Part shown: piece after piece, positions 14,624 through 22,659 of the stretch
Layout: each line of letters begins with the position of its first letter
How positions within the stretch are numbered: position 1 is the stretch's first letter
Notes under the pieces: generated by a model
Told to the model about the DNA's origin: nothing
What the model saw: only the letters and a program-made list of their open reading frames with translations
Databases searched by the model: none
NCBI GenBank assembly: GCA_022340245.1
Contig: JAJDOI010000061.1
Location: 1 to 44,250 of the forward strand
Length of the DNA stretch: 44,250 bases
Source: Thiogranum sp.
GTDB taxonomy: Bacteria; Pseudomonadota; Gammaproteobacteria; DSM-19610
Reading direction: 5' to 3'
Translations under genes and position numbers: made by a program

Positions 14624-15516
14624 TCCGCGTACAGCGGCTTTTTGTACTTCCAGCGTTTGTATAACCAGAACCAGTCCTCGGGTGCGCGGCGGATCTGCCG
14701 TTGCACCGCCTCCACATAGGGTTGCATGATTTCACCGGCCGCTTGATGGTAGGGGGGTTGGCTCAGGTGCTGAAAACAGACGCGAAAACAGCCGCGTCGC
14801 AAACGCTGCACCGCCACGAAGACCACCGGCGCCTTGAACAGGCGCGCCAGTTTCTCCGGGCCGGTAAAGAAAGCTGTCTCGATCCCCAGAAAGTCGCTCC
14901 AGTACTTGTCGTCCTCGGGCCGCGGCCCCTGGTCGGCATTGAGCGCAATCACGCCGCCCTCGCGGGCGAACCCGATCAATGCCGGCAGTGCGTTGCCGGC
15001 ATCGACCAGCGTGCTGCCGAAGCGCTCGCGCAGCTCCAGCAGCAGGGCATCGACACCGGGATGGTTGAGCGGGTTATAGACGGCTGCAAGGCGCGCATCG
15101 AGCTGCGCCGCGCAGGCGAGCTGCAGCCATTCCCAGTTGCCGCAATGCGAGGTCAGGGCCACCACCACCTTGTGCCGGCGCAGCAGCTCGGACAGCAGCT
15201 CGGGGTTTTCGATGAGCACGTGCCGGCGCAGCGCCTCTGTGTCGAAACGCCACGCCTTGATGGTCTCGAAAAGAAAATCAAGGGCGCGCCGGTAGCTGCG
15301 CGCCGCGAGTTTGCGAATCTCGGTGCCGGATTTGTCCGGAAAAGCACGTGTGAGATTTCCCACTATCAGCCGACGCTGAAAGCGCAGCACATGGAACAGC
15401 AGCAGAAACAGCAGATCGGAAATGCCGTACAACAATGGCAGCGGCAGGCGGCTCAGTAAGCCGATCAGCCGTGCGGCGCGGCGCCTGGCCTGTGCATGGG
15501 GCTCGAACCTGGACAT
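14620..15516 (-). CDS. LpxL/HtrB-like lysophospholipid acyltransferase
   Basis: 298 residues from ATG 15516; an upstream in-frame ATG at 15561 is less likely. It belongs to the lipid A acyltransferase superfamily: a membrane-proximal N-terminal helix (about 26-45), NLTRAFP, and the catalytic H124-x4-E129 in SHCGNWEW, followed by NADQGPR and FFTGPEKLA. Family members transfer an acyl chain from acyl-ACP to a lipid acceptor on the inner face of the membrane. Its stop codon shares CTAG (14620-14623) with the stop of the convergent acyl-AMP ligase gene. It may act in lipid A or ornithine-lipid-like synthesis, or use the product of the neighbouring operon (inference). Confidence 0.87.
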   Translation of the reverse strand: MSRFEPHAQARRRAARLIGLLSRLPLPLLYGISDLLFLLLFHVLRFQRRLIVGNLTRAFPDKSGTEIRKLAARSYRRALDFLFETIKAWRFDTEALRRHVLIENPELLSELLRRHKVVVALTSHCGNWEWLQLACAAQLDARLAAVYNPLNHPGVDALLLELRERFGSTLVDAGNALPALIGFAREGGVIALNADQGPRPEDDKYWSDFLGIETAFFTGPEKLARLFKAPVVFVAVQRLRRGCFRVCFQHLSQPPYHQAAGEIMQPYVEAVQRQIRRAPEDWFWLYKRWKYKKPLYAD

Positions 15517-15609
15517 GGGCGGGCAATTATCGCACGCTTCCTGTTGAATCCCTATGTGCACGGTTGGTTATACTCAAACATTTACTCGGAAACCCATAAA
15601 GGACCCGCG

Positions 15610-16017
15610 ATGCAGGATGACGATTCGGAACTCCAGAAGGCCGTGGTCGCCATTACTCAGGGCGACTTTGCGCGTTCTTTCGCCATCGTTTCGCGCCTGG
15701 CCGAGGCGGACGTGGCGCTCGCGCAGCATTTCCTTGGCTGGCATTTCCACAAGGGTATCGGTACCGATCAGGACGACAGTCGGGCGGTACACTGGTGGCT
15801 GAAGGCTGCGCGCCAGGGTGTGGTCGAATCGCAGCAGGGGCTGGGTTGGGCCTATGCAAACGGGCGCGGTGTTGAGGAAGACCCGGTCGAGGCGTATCGC
15901 TGGTTCAATCGTGCCGCCAGTGGCGGCGACGAGGCTGCTCGCGAGGGACTGCTGGAAACTGCGCAGCGCCTCAGCCCGGAACAGTTGCGCTCACTCGAAC
16001 AGGAGCCCGAGTCCTGA
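15610..16017 (+). CDS. Sel1-repeat protein
   Basis: 135 residues. Two clear Sel1-type repeats occupy about 40-115 (A-Q-x-x-L-G-W...G-x-G...D-x-x-x-A-x-x-W and the next copy with YANGRGVEEDPVEAYRWF), so it is an alpha/alpha solenoid for protein-protein contact. No signal peptide. The ATG at 15610 is preceded by AAAGGACC, and upstream residues in the same frame are antisense to the acyltransferase. It converges with the channel gene, three bases between the stops. Specific partners are unknown. Confidence 0.82.
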   Translation: MQDDDSELQKAVVAITQGDFARSFAIVSRLAEADVALAQHFLGWHFHKGIGTDQDDSRAVHWWLKAARQGVVESQQGLGWAYANGRGVEEDPVEAYRWFNRAASGGDEAAREGLLETAQRLSPEQLRSLEQEPES

Positions 16018-16020
16018 GCT

Positions 16021-17712
16021 TCAGGTCTTGCGCGTCAGCCACTCCCAGACGATACCCCCCGGCCGGTCTTCACCGGTGCACACATAGCGCAGCGCCTGGT
16101 GGTCGTTGACAATGTGTTCGATGTGCCGTGCCGCTTCGCTGCGACCGCAGAACAGAATGCGATCGCCGGCCTGCAGCAGTTCATCCATGTCGGGGAGCAG
16201 CCGGTGCTCGCTGTCACGCTTTATCAGCAACGGCACGCACGGCAATGTCTGCCGGCGATCCTGCGGATGCGCACACAGGTCTCCAAGGCTGACGGTCTCG
16301 CCGTTGATCATACTGTCGAACACTGCGGGTGCCTGCAGGGGTGAGATCGCCAGGTCCCAGGTTTCGGGCGTTACGTCTTCGACTACTCCCGCAACGCGGC
16401 TGACCAGCACGTTGGCCCATTCTTCGTTCTGATCGTGTGTCAGTTGCAGGAACTCGTCCAGCAGCGGGGCGATGATCAGGCCGAGAATATGCCGGGCGAC
16501 AATCACGCCGGGCTGCATCACCATATCCGCCTGCGCAGCCTTGAAGATGGCGGCGTTGTCCTGGTTGTTCTGCCGGCCCACGGTGAACAGTTTCGGGTTC
16601 AATTGCCGGGCAGTGATAATGATTGACAGGTTGTTGGCGTCGTTGTCGGTGCCGGCGATGATCCCCGCGACCTCGCCTACACCGGCTTGCAGCAGCGTGT
16701 CGGCCTCGGTACCACGGGCTTCAATGGTGCCCGCCGGCGCCGCCGTTCCTGCAATATCCGCCTCGATGATGCGCACCTCGACACCTTCCGCGGAAATGTG
16801 TTCGAGCACGGCTTTACCGAAGCGGCCATAGCCGCACAACAGCCAGGTGCCGGTCGAGGGGCGGGTGAAGTCCGCCAGCGGCGCATGCATGATGGATGTC
16901 ATCCACTCGTACACCAGGTACATGCTGGGTGAGTGGAACATCATGGCGAAACGCGAGGCGAAGATTTCGAACGGGTCAATCACGTGGTCGGTGCCGAAGG
17001 AGTCCATGTTGGCTGCGGTATCCCTGGAATCGGACTGGCAGATGACCGGCAGATCCGGGGCCAGCAGCTTGCTGGAGATGGCGATGGTCAGGTTGCTGTG
17101 ATCGCCGCCTGTCAGCGCGATGACGCCTCGGCACCGGGGATGTTTCAGCCCGGCTGCAATCAGCGTGTCCGAGCGGCTGGCGTCTTCGCACAGGCCGGGC
17201 ACGTAATCCGGCAGATCCTCGACCTGTAGACCGAGGATCTTGTCCTGGTCCTGTTCCACGACCACGCAGTGGATGCGGCGTTCGGTCAGTTCGCGTACCA
17301 GCAGGCTGCTGGCGTCGCCGTAACCACAGACAATGAAAAACGGCTCCTGGCCGCGGCGGATCTTGCGCGCGAACGACGAGAATGCCAGCACCCGGCGAAA
17401 GCCCTGGTCCTGTATCAGACTGAGAATGGCGCCGATCGCATACAGCCAGGAAATCACCGCGGCATAAATAATGAACGTGGTCCACATTCGCTGGGCATCG
17501 GTGAACGGGTAGGGGATTTCGCCGAAGCCGATGGTGGAACCAAGAAAGCTGACGAAATAAATGGCGTGAAAAAAGTCCATGCGCCACGGCCGCCCCTGGT
17601 CATCGACACCCGGAATGAGGGTCAGGCCCAGTACCGAAATGGCGTATACCGCGACCAGTATGATCAGCGGCAAACGCAGGCGTCTGAGCATCAGGTAGAT
17701 CACGTTTTGCAT
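16021..17712 (-). CDS. Two-RCK potassium channel
   Basis: 563 residues. Two membrane segments (about 12-32 and 73-98) flank a pore loop with the filter sequence T60-I-G-F-G-E65, which resembles the potassium selectivity filter TVGYGD. Two RCK/TrkA-N Rossmann domains follow, FIVCGYGDASS from about 125 and LLCGYGRFGKAV near 300, then TrkA-C-like segments to the end. This is an inner-membrane channel gated by a cytosolic ligand. The gene begins 9 bp after a small membrane protein gene on the same strand, and the pair is probably an operon. The altered filter (F for Y, E for D) may change selectivity. Confidence 0.88.
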   Translation of the reverse strand: MQNVIYLMLRRLRLPLIILVAVYAISVLGLTLIPGVDDQGRPWRMDFFHAIYFVSFLGSTIGFGEIPYPFTDAQRMWTTFIIYAAVISWLYAIGAILSLIQDQGFRRVLAFSSFARKIRRGQEPFFIVCGYGDASSLLVRELTERRIHCVVVEQDQDKILGLQVEDLPDYVPGLCEDASRSDTLIAAGLKHPRCRGVIALTGGDHSNLTIAISSKLLAPDLPVICQSDSRDTAANMDSFGTDHVIDPFEIFASRFAMMFHSPSMYLVYEWMTSIMHAPLADFTRPSTGTWLLCGYGRFGKAVLEHISAEGVEVRIIEADIAGTAAPAGTIEARGTEADTLLQAGVGEVAGIIAGTDNDANNLSIIITARQLNPKLFTVGRQNNQDNAAIFKAAQADMVMQPGVIVARHILGLIIAPLLDEFLQLTHDQNEEWANVLVSRVAGVVEDVTPETWDLAISPLQAPAVFDSMINGETVSLGDLCAHPQDRRQTLPCVPLLIKRDSEHRLLPDMDELLQAGDRILFCGRSEAARHIEHIVNDHQALRYVCTGEDRPGGIVWEWLTRKT

Positions 17713-17721
17713 GCCTGCGAC

Positions 17722-18105
17722 CTAGCGCCGAAAGGTGACTGTTTCCACTACCAGCAGGAGCACCGAGGTGAGATTGGCCAGCAGGGCACCGCCCGACAGC
17801 GACACGATACTGGCGATGGTTGTGGCGTCGAGCGGGGCGTCCATGACGTACAGGGTAAAACCCCAGACCAGTGCTGCAGCCACCAGCTGCAGGTCGGCCA
17901 CCAGGCTGGTGGCCAGCAGCAGGGCGCCGATGTGGGCCCGGTCGCCGAATTTCATAATCGTGGCGATCAGGCTGACTACCAGGGCAGCGAACAGTTCATA
18001 GCCGTTGTGGTGGGCCGGGTCATCCAGTTCGCCGATAAAAAAGCCGAAGTTCAGCGTCAGCGCCAGGATGGAGAAGAAAGCGAATATGACTTTTTCAAGA
18101 TTCAT
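17722..18105 (-). CDS. DUF6394-like small membrane protein
   Basis: 127 residues with four predicted membrane helices (about 5-25, 36-52, 58-84, 98-123) and short loops. The stretch LNFGFFIGELDDPAHHNGYELFAA matches what I recall of DUF6394, a family of unknown function. It lies nine bases upstream of the two-RCK potassium channel on the same strand, so a role as channel subunit or regulator is likely but unproven. Transcription probably starts in the AT-rich region 18106-18324. Confidence 0.65.
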   Translation of the reverse strand: MNLEKVIFAFFSILALTLNFGFFIGELDDPAHHNGYELFAALVVSLIATIMKFGDRAHIGALLLATSLVADLQLVAAALVWGFTLYVMDAPLDATTIASIVSLSGGALLANLTSVLLLVVETVTFRR

Positions 18106-18324
18106 TTTGTGTTGTGCCGTCCCACGAAATTGTCAAGAGATTATTACCATAAAAATTTTATAATAAAACATTAAGTTGTGCTCGTTTCTTAAACTGGAAA
18201 CTAGATTTTCGCCGGTGTCCTCCGGGGTAGGGGCGGCGTATCGCCCGGCAGTCTTCAATCGAGCCGCTTTTGTGCCGCTAATCAGTTAAATAATGACGCA
18301 GCCAGAAATTTAAACAAGGTTCTC
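18106..18324. promoter_or_regulatory. AT-rich divergent promoter region
   Basis: 219 bp without a gene between the small membrane protein gene (leftwards) and the HD-GYP gene (rightwards). Bases 18138-18175 are almost all A and T and contain TATAAT- and TATTAT-like -10 elements on both strands. No FNR, LexA or other operator consensus was found. The HD-GYP gene has AAGGTT upstream of its ATG. Confidence 0.6.
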
Positions 18325-19560
18325 ATGCCCGTTACCGAGCGAAAAGTCAGTGTCTCCGACGTGCGGGTCGGGATGTATGTGTCGCGTCTCGACCGGCCCT
18401 GGCTTGAAACCCGCTACCTCTTCCAGGGGTTTTATATCAACAGCCGCGAAGATATCGACGAGCTTCAGGAGCAATGCGAATACGTCTTCGTGGACCCGGC
18501 ACGCGGTGAGAGGCCGGCGCAGGCACTGCGGCCATTGTCGTCAAACACGCCCGATGACACGCTGGCGGCGGTCTTCAGAAATACCGCTGGAATCGAGCGT
18601 TATCCGGTCGCCACAAGCGTCGAAGAAGAACTCGAGGCATGCCGTGAAAGCCGCAGTGGCGCGATCGACCTGGTCGCCAACCTGCTCTACGACATTCGGG
18701 CCGGGCGCAACATCAAGGTAGAGGCTGTGCGCACCGCAGTCAGCGGGCTGATGGGCAGCATTATCCGCAACCCCGATGCTTTTTTCTGGCTGACGCGGCT
18801 GAAGAACGCCGACGACTACGCCTATGCGCACTGTGTCGATGCCTGCGGCCTGGCCATGGCGTTCGCGCGCCATCTGGGGTTTTCCCGGCCGGAAATGGAA
18901 GACCTGGCTGTCGGTGCCCTGTTGTTCGATATCGGCAAGCTGCAATTGCCCGAGGGCCTGCTGAAGAAACCCGGCCGCCTTACGGACAAGGAATACGCGT
19001 TGATACGCCGCCACGTGGAATTCGGGGCGCAAATGGTCGAGGACATGCAGGGCGGCAGCGAGGCGATTGTGTCGGTTATCTGGCATCACCATGAGCGCCA
19101 CAACGGCAAAGGCTACCCGCGTGGCGTTCCCGGCCACAAGATCCCGGTGAACGGGCGTATTGCGGCGCTGGTCGACTGCTACGACGCTATTACCAGCGAA
19201 CGTCCCTACAGCGCCGCGGTGTCTGCCTACGACGCCGTGCAGCTGATCTACGAGTGGCGCGACAAGGACTTCCAGGCCGATATGGTCGAGCAGTTCATCC
19301 AGTGTATCGGGCTGTATCCGACCGGCACGCTGGTGGAGCTCAACACCGGCGAAGTCGGCCTGGTGCTGTCGCAGAACCGTGTGCGCCGGTTGCGGCCGAA
19401 AGTCATGCTGGTGCTGGACAGGAACAAGGTGGCATACGAGTTCAATCCAACGGTAAACCTGATCGAGGATCCGCTTGACGCCGATGGTCGACTGATCGAG
19501 ATCCGTCGACCGCTGCCGCCCGGTACCTATGGTATCGATGCCAGCGAGTTTTACCTTTAG
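18325..19560 (+). CDS. HD-GYP domain protein (DUF3391 N-terminus)
   Basis: 411 residues. An N-terminal DUF3391-like region (about 5-130) precedes an HD-GYP domain (about 150-320). Conserved parts are H169, H230, HHH at 254-256, G263-Y264-P265 and D284/D287. The signature HD pair is replaced by F201-D202 (LLFDIGK), so one metal ligand is missing. HD-GYP enzymes hydrolyse c-di-GMP to pGpG or GMP; with this change the activity may be low or the protein may be a sensor. It is followed after 33 bp by a GGDEF/EAL protein, a second c-di-GMP enzyme, probably in the same operon. Confidence 0.9.
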   Translation: MPVTERKVSVSDVRVGMYVSRLDRPWLETRYLFQGFYINSREDIDELQEQCEYVFVDPARGERPAQALRPLSSNTPDDTLAAVFRNTAGIERYPVATSVEEELEACRESRSGAIDLVANLLYDIRAGRNIKVEAVRTAVSGLMGSIIRNPDAFFWLTRLKNADDYAYAHCVDACGLAMAFARHLGFSRPEMEDLAVGALLFDIGKLQLPEGLLKKPGRLTDKEYALIRRHVEFGAQMVEDMQGGSEAIVSVIWHHHERHNGKGYPRGVPGHKIPVNGRIAALVDCYDAITSERPYSAAVSAYDAVQLIYEWRDKDFQADMVEQFIQCIGLYPTGTLVELNTGEVGLVLSQNRVRRLRPKVMLVLDRNKVAYEFNPTVNLIEDPLDADGRLIEIRRPLPPGTYGIDASEFYL

Positions 19561-19593
19561 GGTTCCGGCGCGACCGGTTCGAGTCGATAAACC

Positions 19594-20886
19594 ATGCATT
19601 TCACCCACGTGACTGTAGCCGATCGGAATGCCATGCTGGCGGCGCTGGATCGCGCGGTCGCCGAACAGCGCCGTTTCGGGCTGTTGCTGGTGAACCTGGA
19701 AAAGTTTCGCGACGTCAACATCGAACTCGGGCACCGCTGTGGCGACGAGTTGCTGCAACGGCTTGCCGAGCGTATCGGTTCCGTGTTGCGCGCCGACGAT
19801 GCCGTGTTTCACATCGGCGCCGACGAGTTCGCGGTTATCCTCGGCAACCTCGGCTCGCCACAGCTGGCCGAGCTGGCGGCAAGGAAAATGCTCGAGGTCA
19901 TCGGCGGGAACGTGGAGCTGGACGGCAGGGTGGTGGCCCCGGTGGCGCGCGTCGGCGGGGCCGTGTATCCCGATCATGCGAGCGACCTGGGTGCACTGAT
20001 GCAAATTGCCGAAGCCGCGCAGCAGAAGGCGCGCGGCTGCCGCGAAGGTTACGTTATCTACGATCAGCTCCTGCGTGTCGAGGAGCAGACACGTAGCGAC
20101 CTCAAGGGCAAGTTGAAAGTCGCACTGGACAACAGCGACCTGATGCTCTACTACCAGCCGCAGGTGGACCTGCAGGAGGGTGTCGTCAGTGGCTGCGAGG
20201 CGCTGGTCCGCTGGAACGAGGCCGACCACGGCTGGATCAGTCCGGAGGTCTTCATCCCGGTGGCCGAGTCCGGCGAACTCATCGATACGCTCACCTACTG
20301 GTCGGTAAACGTGGCGCTGCGAGAATGGTTCCGGCATTGCCGGGGTTGTTCCCAGACCGCGTCGATCAGTGTCAATCTGTCTGCCAAGCTGCTGCACTCC
20401 CCCGAGATCGTCGAGCTTATACAGCGGGCGATGAATATCTGGGGGGCGCAGCCCGGGACGCTGGTGCTCGAGGTCACCGAGAGCGCCATGATGGTCGATC
20501 CGAAGATGGCGCGCTCAACACTGGCGGCGCTGGCCGAACTGGGTGTCATCCTGTCGATCGACGATTTCGGTACCGGGTATTCCTCGCTCGCGTATCTGAA
20601 GAACCTGCCGGTGGGTGAGTTGAAAATCGACAAGAGCTTCATCCTGCACATGGCGGAGGACCAGCAGGACCGCAAGATCGTACAGTCGGTGATCGACCTG
20701 GCGCATAACCTCGATCTGCGGGTGGTCGCCGAGGGTATAGAAAACCAGCAAACGCTGGATATGCTGGTCGGGATGGGTTGTGATTTCGGTCAGGGCTATT
20801 ATATTGCCCGCCCGATGCCGCTGGCCGAGCTTCCGCCCTGGGTCGAGAGCAGCAACTGGGTGTATCACCGCGTGCCCAGCGCCTAG
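19594..20886 (+). CDS. GGDEF/EAL domain protein, likely c-di-GMP phosphodiesterase
   Basis: 430 residues, no membrane segment. The GGDEF domain (about 10-160) is degenerate: the signature reads G75-A-D-E-F79 and the first metal-binding aspartate is Asn34, so it is probably not a cyclase. The EAL domain (about 175-420) keeps E202-A-L204, LSAKLL, DDFGTGYSS and EGIEN, so it should hydrolyse c-di-GMP to pGpG, perhaps controlled by GTP binding to the GGDEF part. It follows the HD-GYP gene. Its stop overlaps by 4 bp the stop of the convergent gamma-glutamyltransferase gene. Confidence 0.92.
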   Translation: MHFTHVTVADRNAMLAALDRAVAEQRRFGLLLVNLEKFRDVNIELGHRCGDELLQRLAERIGSVLRADDAVFHIGADEFAVILGNLGSPQLAELAARKMLEVIGGNVELDGRVVAPVARVGGAVYPDHASDLGALMQIAEAAQQKARGCREGYVIYDQLLRVEEQTRSDLKGKLKVALDNSDLMLYYQPQVDLQEGVVSGCEALVRWNEADHGWISPEVFIPVAESGELIDTLTYWSVNVALREWFRHCRGCSQTASISVNLSAKLLHSPEIVELIQRAMNIWGAQPGTLVLEVTESAMMVDPKMARSTLAALAELGVILSIDDFGTGYSSLAYLKNLPVGELKIDKSFILHMAEDQQDRKIVQSVIDLAHNLDLRVVAEGIENQQTLDMLVGMGCDFGQGYYIARPMPLAELPPWVESSNWVYHRVPSA

Positions 20887-22436
20887 GCGGGCACGCTCAG
20901 CGCTACCCCGCCGCGACGCGGGTCACCGCAACAGTCAAAGCCCGAACGACCCTGGGCCACGGCGTGCACGCCGCCGAAGAACAGATTGCGATCCGGCCAG
21001 GATTTCACCTGCTCGAACAGTGTTTCCAATGTCGATACCACGGTGCCGTCAAAGCCACCTTCAACATTGAGCAGCCCGTTTTCGTAGTGGACGCGCGGAC
21101 GCTGTATCGCCGCCTCGAGCGACAAGCCGCTGTCGACGATCGCGCTGACGACCTGCAGGATGGCCGAGCGAATGCGGTTCGAGCCGCCGGAGCCCAACGC
21201 AATACAGGTGCCATCGGCCAATTGCAGCATGCCCGGTGCCATCATCGAGGTCAGGCGCCGGTTCGCCGGCCAGCACTGGAACCCGTGCGGATTAAGGTCT
21301 TCTTCGCCCAGCATGTTATTCAGCATGATCCCGGTTTCGCCGACCATGTGACCACAGCCTTCACCGTTACTGGTGGTCAAAGCGGCGAGGTTGCCACGCG
21401 CGTCGACCACGCTGATATGTGTCGTGCCGCGGTAGGCGCGCGCACGCCCCTGGATACGGCGCAGATACTGTTCGATGTAGGCGGGTTCGAGCAGCTCGCG
21501 GTCGAAGCTGTCGCTGGCAATGCTTTCCAGGCGCGCCTCGTTCGTGCATTGCATGGTTTCGGCCAGGGTGGCGATAGCGCCGGGTGTGTCGGCAGCCAGG
21601 CCGTCGACCGCGAGGCGTTCCAGCAGTTTCAGGGCAAAACCGACCAGCAGTCCGCCGGACGACGGGGGCGGGTTGATGTGCAGTTGTGCGTCGCGGTAGC
21701 CGATGACCAGTGGTTTGCGTTTGTTTACCCGGTAGGCTGAAAAATCCTCCCGCCTCAGGTGGCCCCCGCCACTGCGGCAGGCCGTATCGACCATAGCGGC
21801 GATGTCGCCTTCATAAAACAGGCGTTCGCCCTCGCGGCCCAGCGCCTCCAGGGTTTCCGCCAGCTCCGGCAGATACAGTGTTTCGCCGGCACCGAGCAGG
21901 CGCTCGGGCTGTGTCCGGCTGGCGAACTGCTGAGCCGCCCCGGGCGTTGCCAGGTAGATCGGTTTGACAACGTCGAAGATATAGGCCTGCAGCGCGGTGA
22001 TCCGCACGCCGCGCTGGGCCAGGTCAATGGCCGGCTCCAGCAGTACCGGCATGGGTAGCGTGCAGAGATCGCGATGGATCTCGAACAGGCCGCGCACGGT
22101 GCCCGGCGTGGCGGCTGCGCCGTAGCCGATGTGGAACTCCTGCAGCGTGGTGCCGAAGTCGGCGTGGATGGGATGAAAATCGATATCCGCGGGCGGTTGC
22201 TTGTGTTTCGGTGTATGGGCGAAGAAATCATAGACGCGGCTGGTGCTCCCCGCTGGGCGCGCCAGCAGGAACCCGCCGCCGCCGAGCGAAGTCAGTACCG
22301 GTTCGGCGACACAGGCGCACCAGTGCGCGGCCACCACTGCGTCGAAGGCGTTACCGCCGTCGCGCAGGGTCTGCGCCGCGGCTTCCGCAGTGGCGGGATG
22401 ACCGGCCGCGACCGCGCCGCGTGTTGGGCTGTTCAT
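20883..22436 (-). CDS. ggt: Gamma-glutamyltransferase
   Basis: 517 residues from ATG 22436. The self-processing site is visible as G337 before T338-T-H-I-S in RGTTHISVVD, which would split the chain into large and small subunits with T338 as nucleophile. The N-terminal GAVAAGHPAT and the late GSGGSNRI segment are typical of the family. It hydrolyses or transfers the gamma-glutamyl group of glutathione. There is no clear signal peptide, unlike the periplasmic E. coli enzyme, so location is uncertain. The frame stays open through the REP element to 22580, but those residues are repeat translation and not part of the protein. Confidence 0.92.
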   Translation of the reverse strand: MNSPTRGAVAAGHPATAEAAAQTLRDGGNAFDAVVAAHWCACVAEPVLTSLGGGGFLLARPAGSTSRVYDFFAHTPKHKQPPADIDFHPIHADFGTTLQEFHIGYGAAATPGTVRGLFEIHRDLCTLPMPVLLEPAIDLAQRGVRITALQAYIFDVVKPIYLATPGAAQQFASRTQPERLLGAGETLYLPELAETLEALGREGERLFYEGDIAAMVDTACRSGGGHLRREDFSAYRVNKRKPLVIGYRDAQLHINPPPSSGGLLVGFALKLLERLAVDGLAADTPGAIATLAETMQCTNEARLESIASDSFDRELLEPAYIEQYLRRIQGRARAYRGTTHISVVDARGNLAALTTSNGEGCGHMVGETGIMLNNMLGEEDLNPHGFQCWPANRRLTSMMAPGMLQLADGTCIALGSGGSNRIRSAILQVVSAIVDSGLSLEAAIQRPRVHYENGLLNVEGGFDGTVVSTLETLFEQVKSWPDRNLFFGGVHAVAQGRSGFDCCGDPRRGGVALSVPA

Positions 22437-22467
22437 GCCATGATCCTGTCTGTCGGTTGGGCCGGGC

Positions 22468-22577
22468 GTAGGTTGGGCTGAGCGCAGCGAAGCCCAACGT
22501 TGCGCTGCTAACCCAGCGCTCCGGACAGGTTTCATCGTCCACGGTCGTTGGGCTTCGCTGCGCTCAGCCCAACCTAC
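22468..22577. repeat. REP-like palindromic element, copy 1
   Basis: Two 32-bp arms, 22468-22499 and 22546-22577, are perfect inverted copies with a 46-bp spacer. Each arm itself folds through GTTGGGCT and AGCCCAAC. Its translation gives the WAERSEAQ string often seen as spurious N-termini. It lies between ggt and nnrS; the second copy is at 27950-28029. Confidence 0.92.
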
Positions 22578-22659
22578 CATGGATCCCGGGTGTTGGCCAG
22601 ATGCAAAGTCCGTGGCAAGGGATGCCGGACGGCGGCTGATGTGTTTCGGTGAGGTCTGT

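Noticed and set aside
22437-22580. N-terminal extension of ggt encoding a WAERSEAQ string
   Set aside because: It is the translation of the REP element; the start at 22436 agrees with the family N-terminus.
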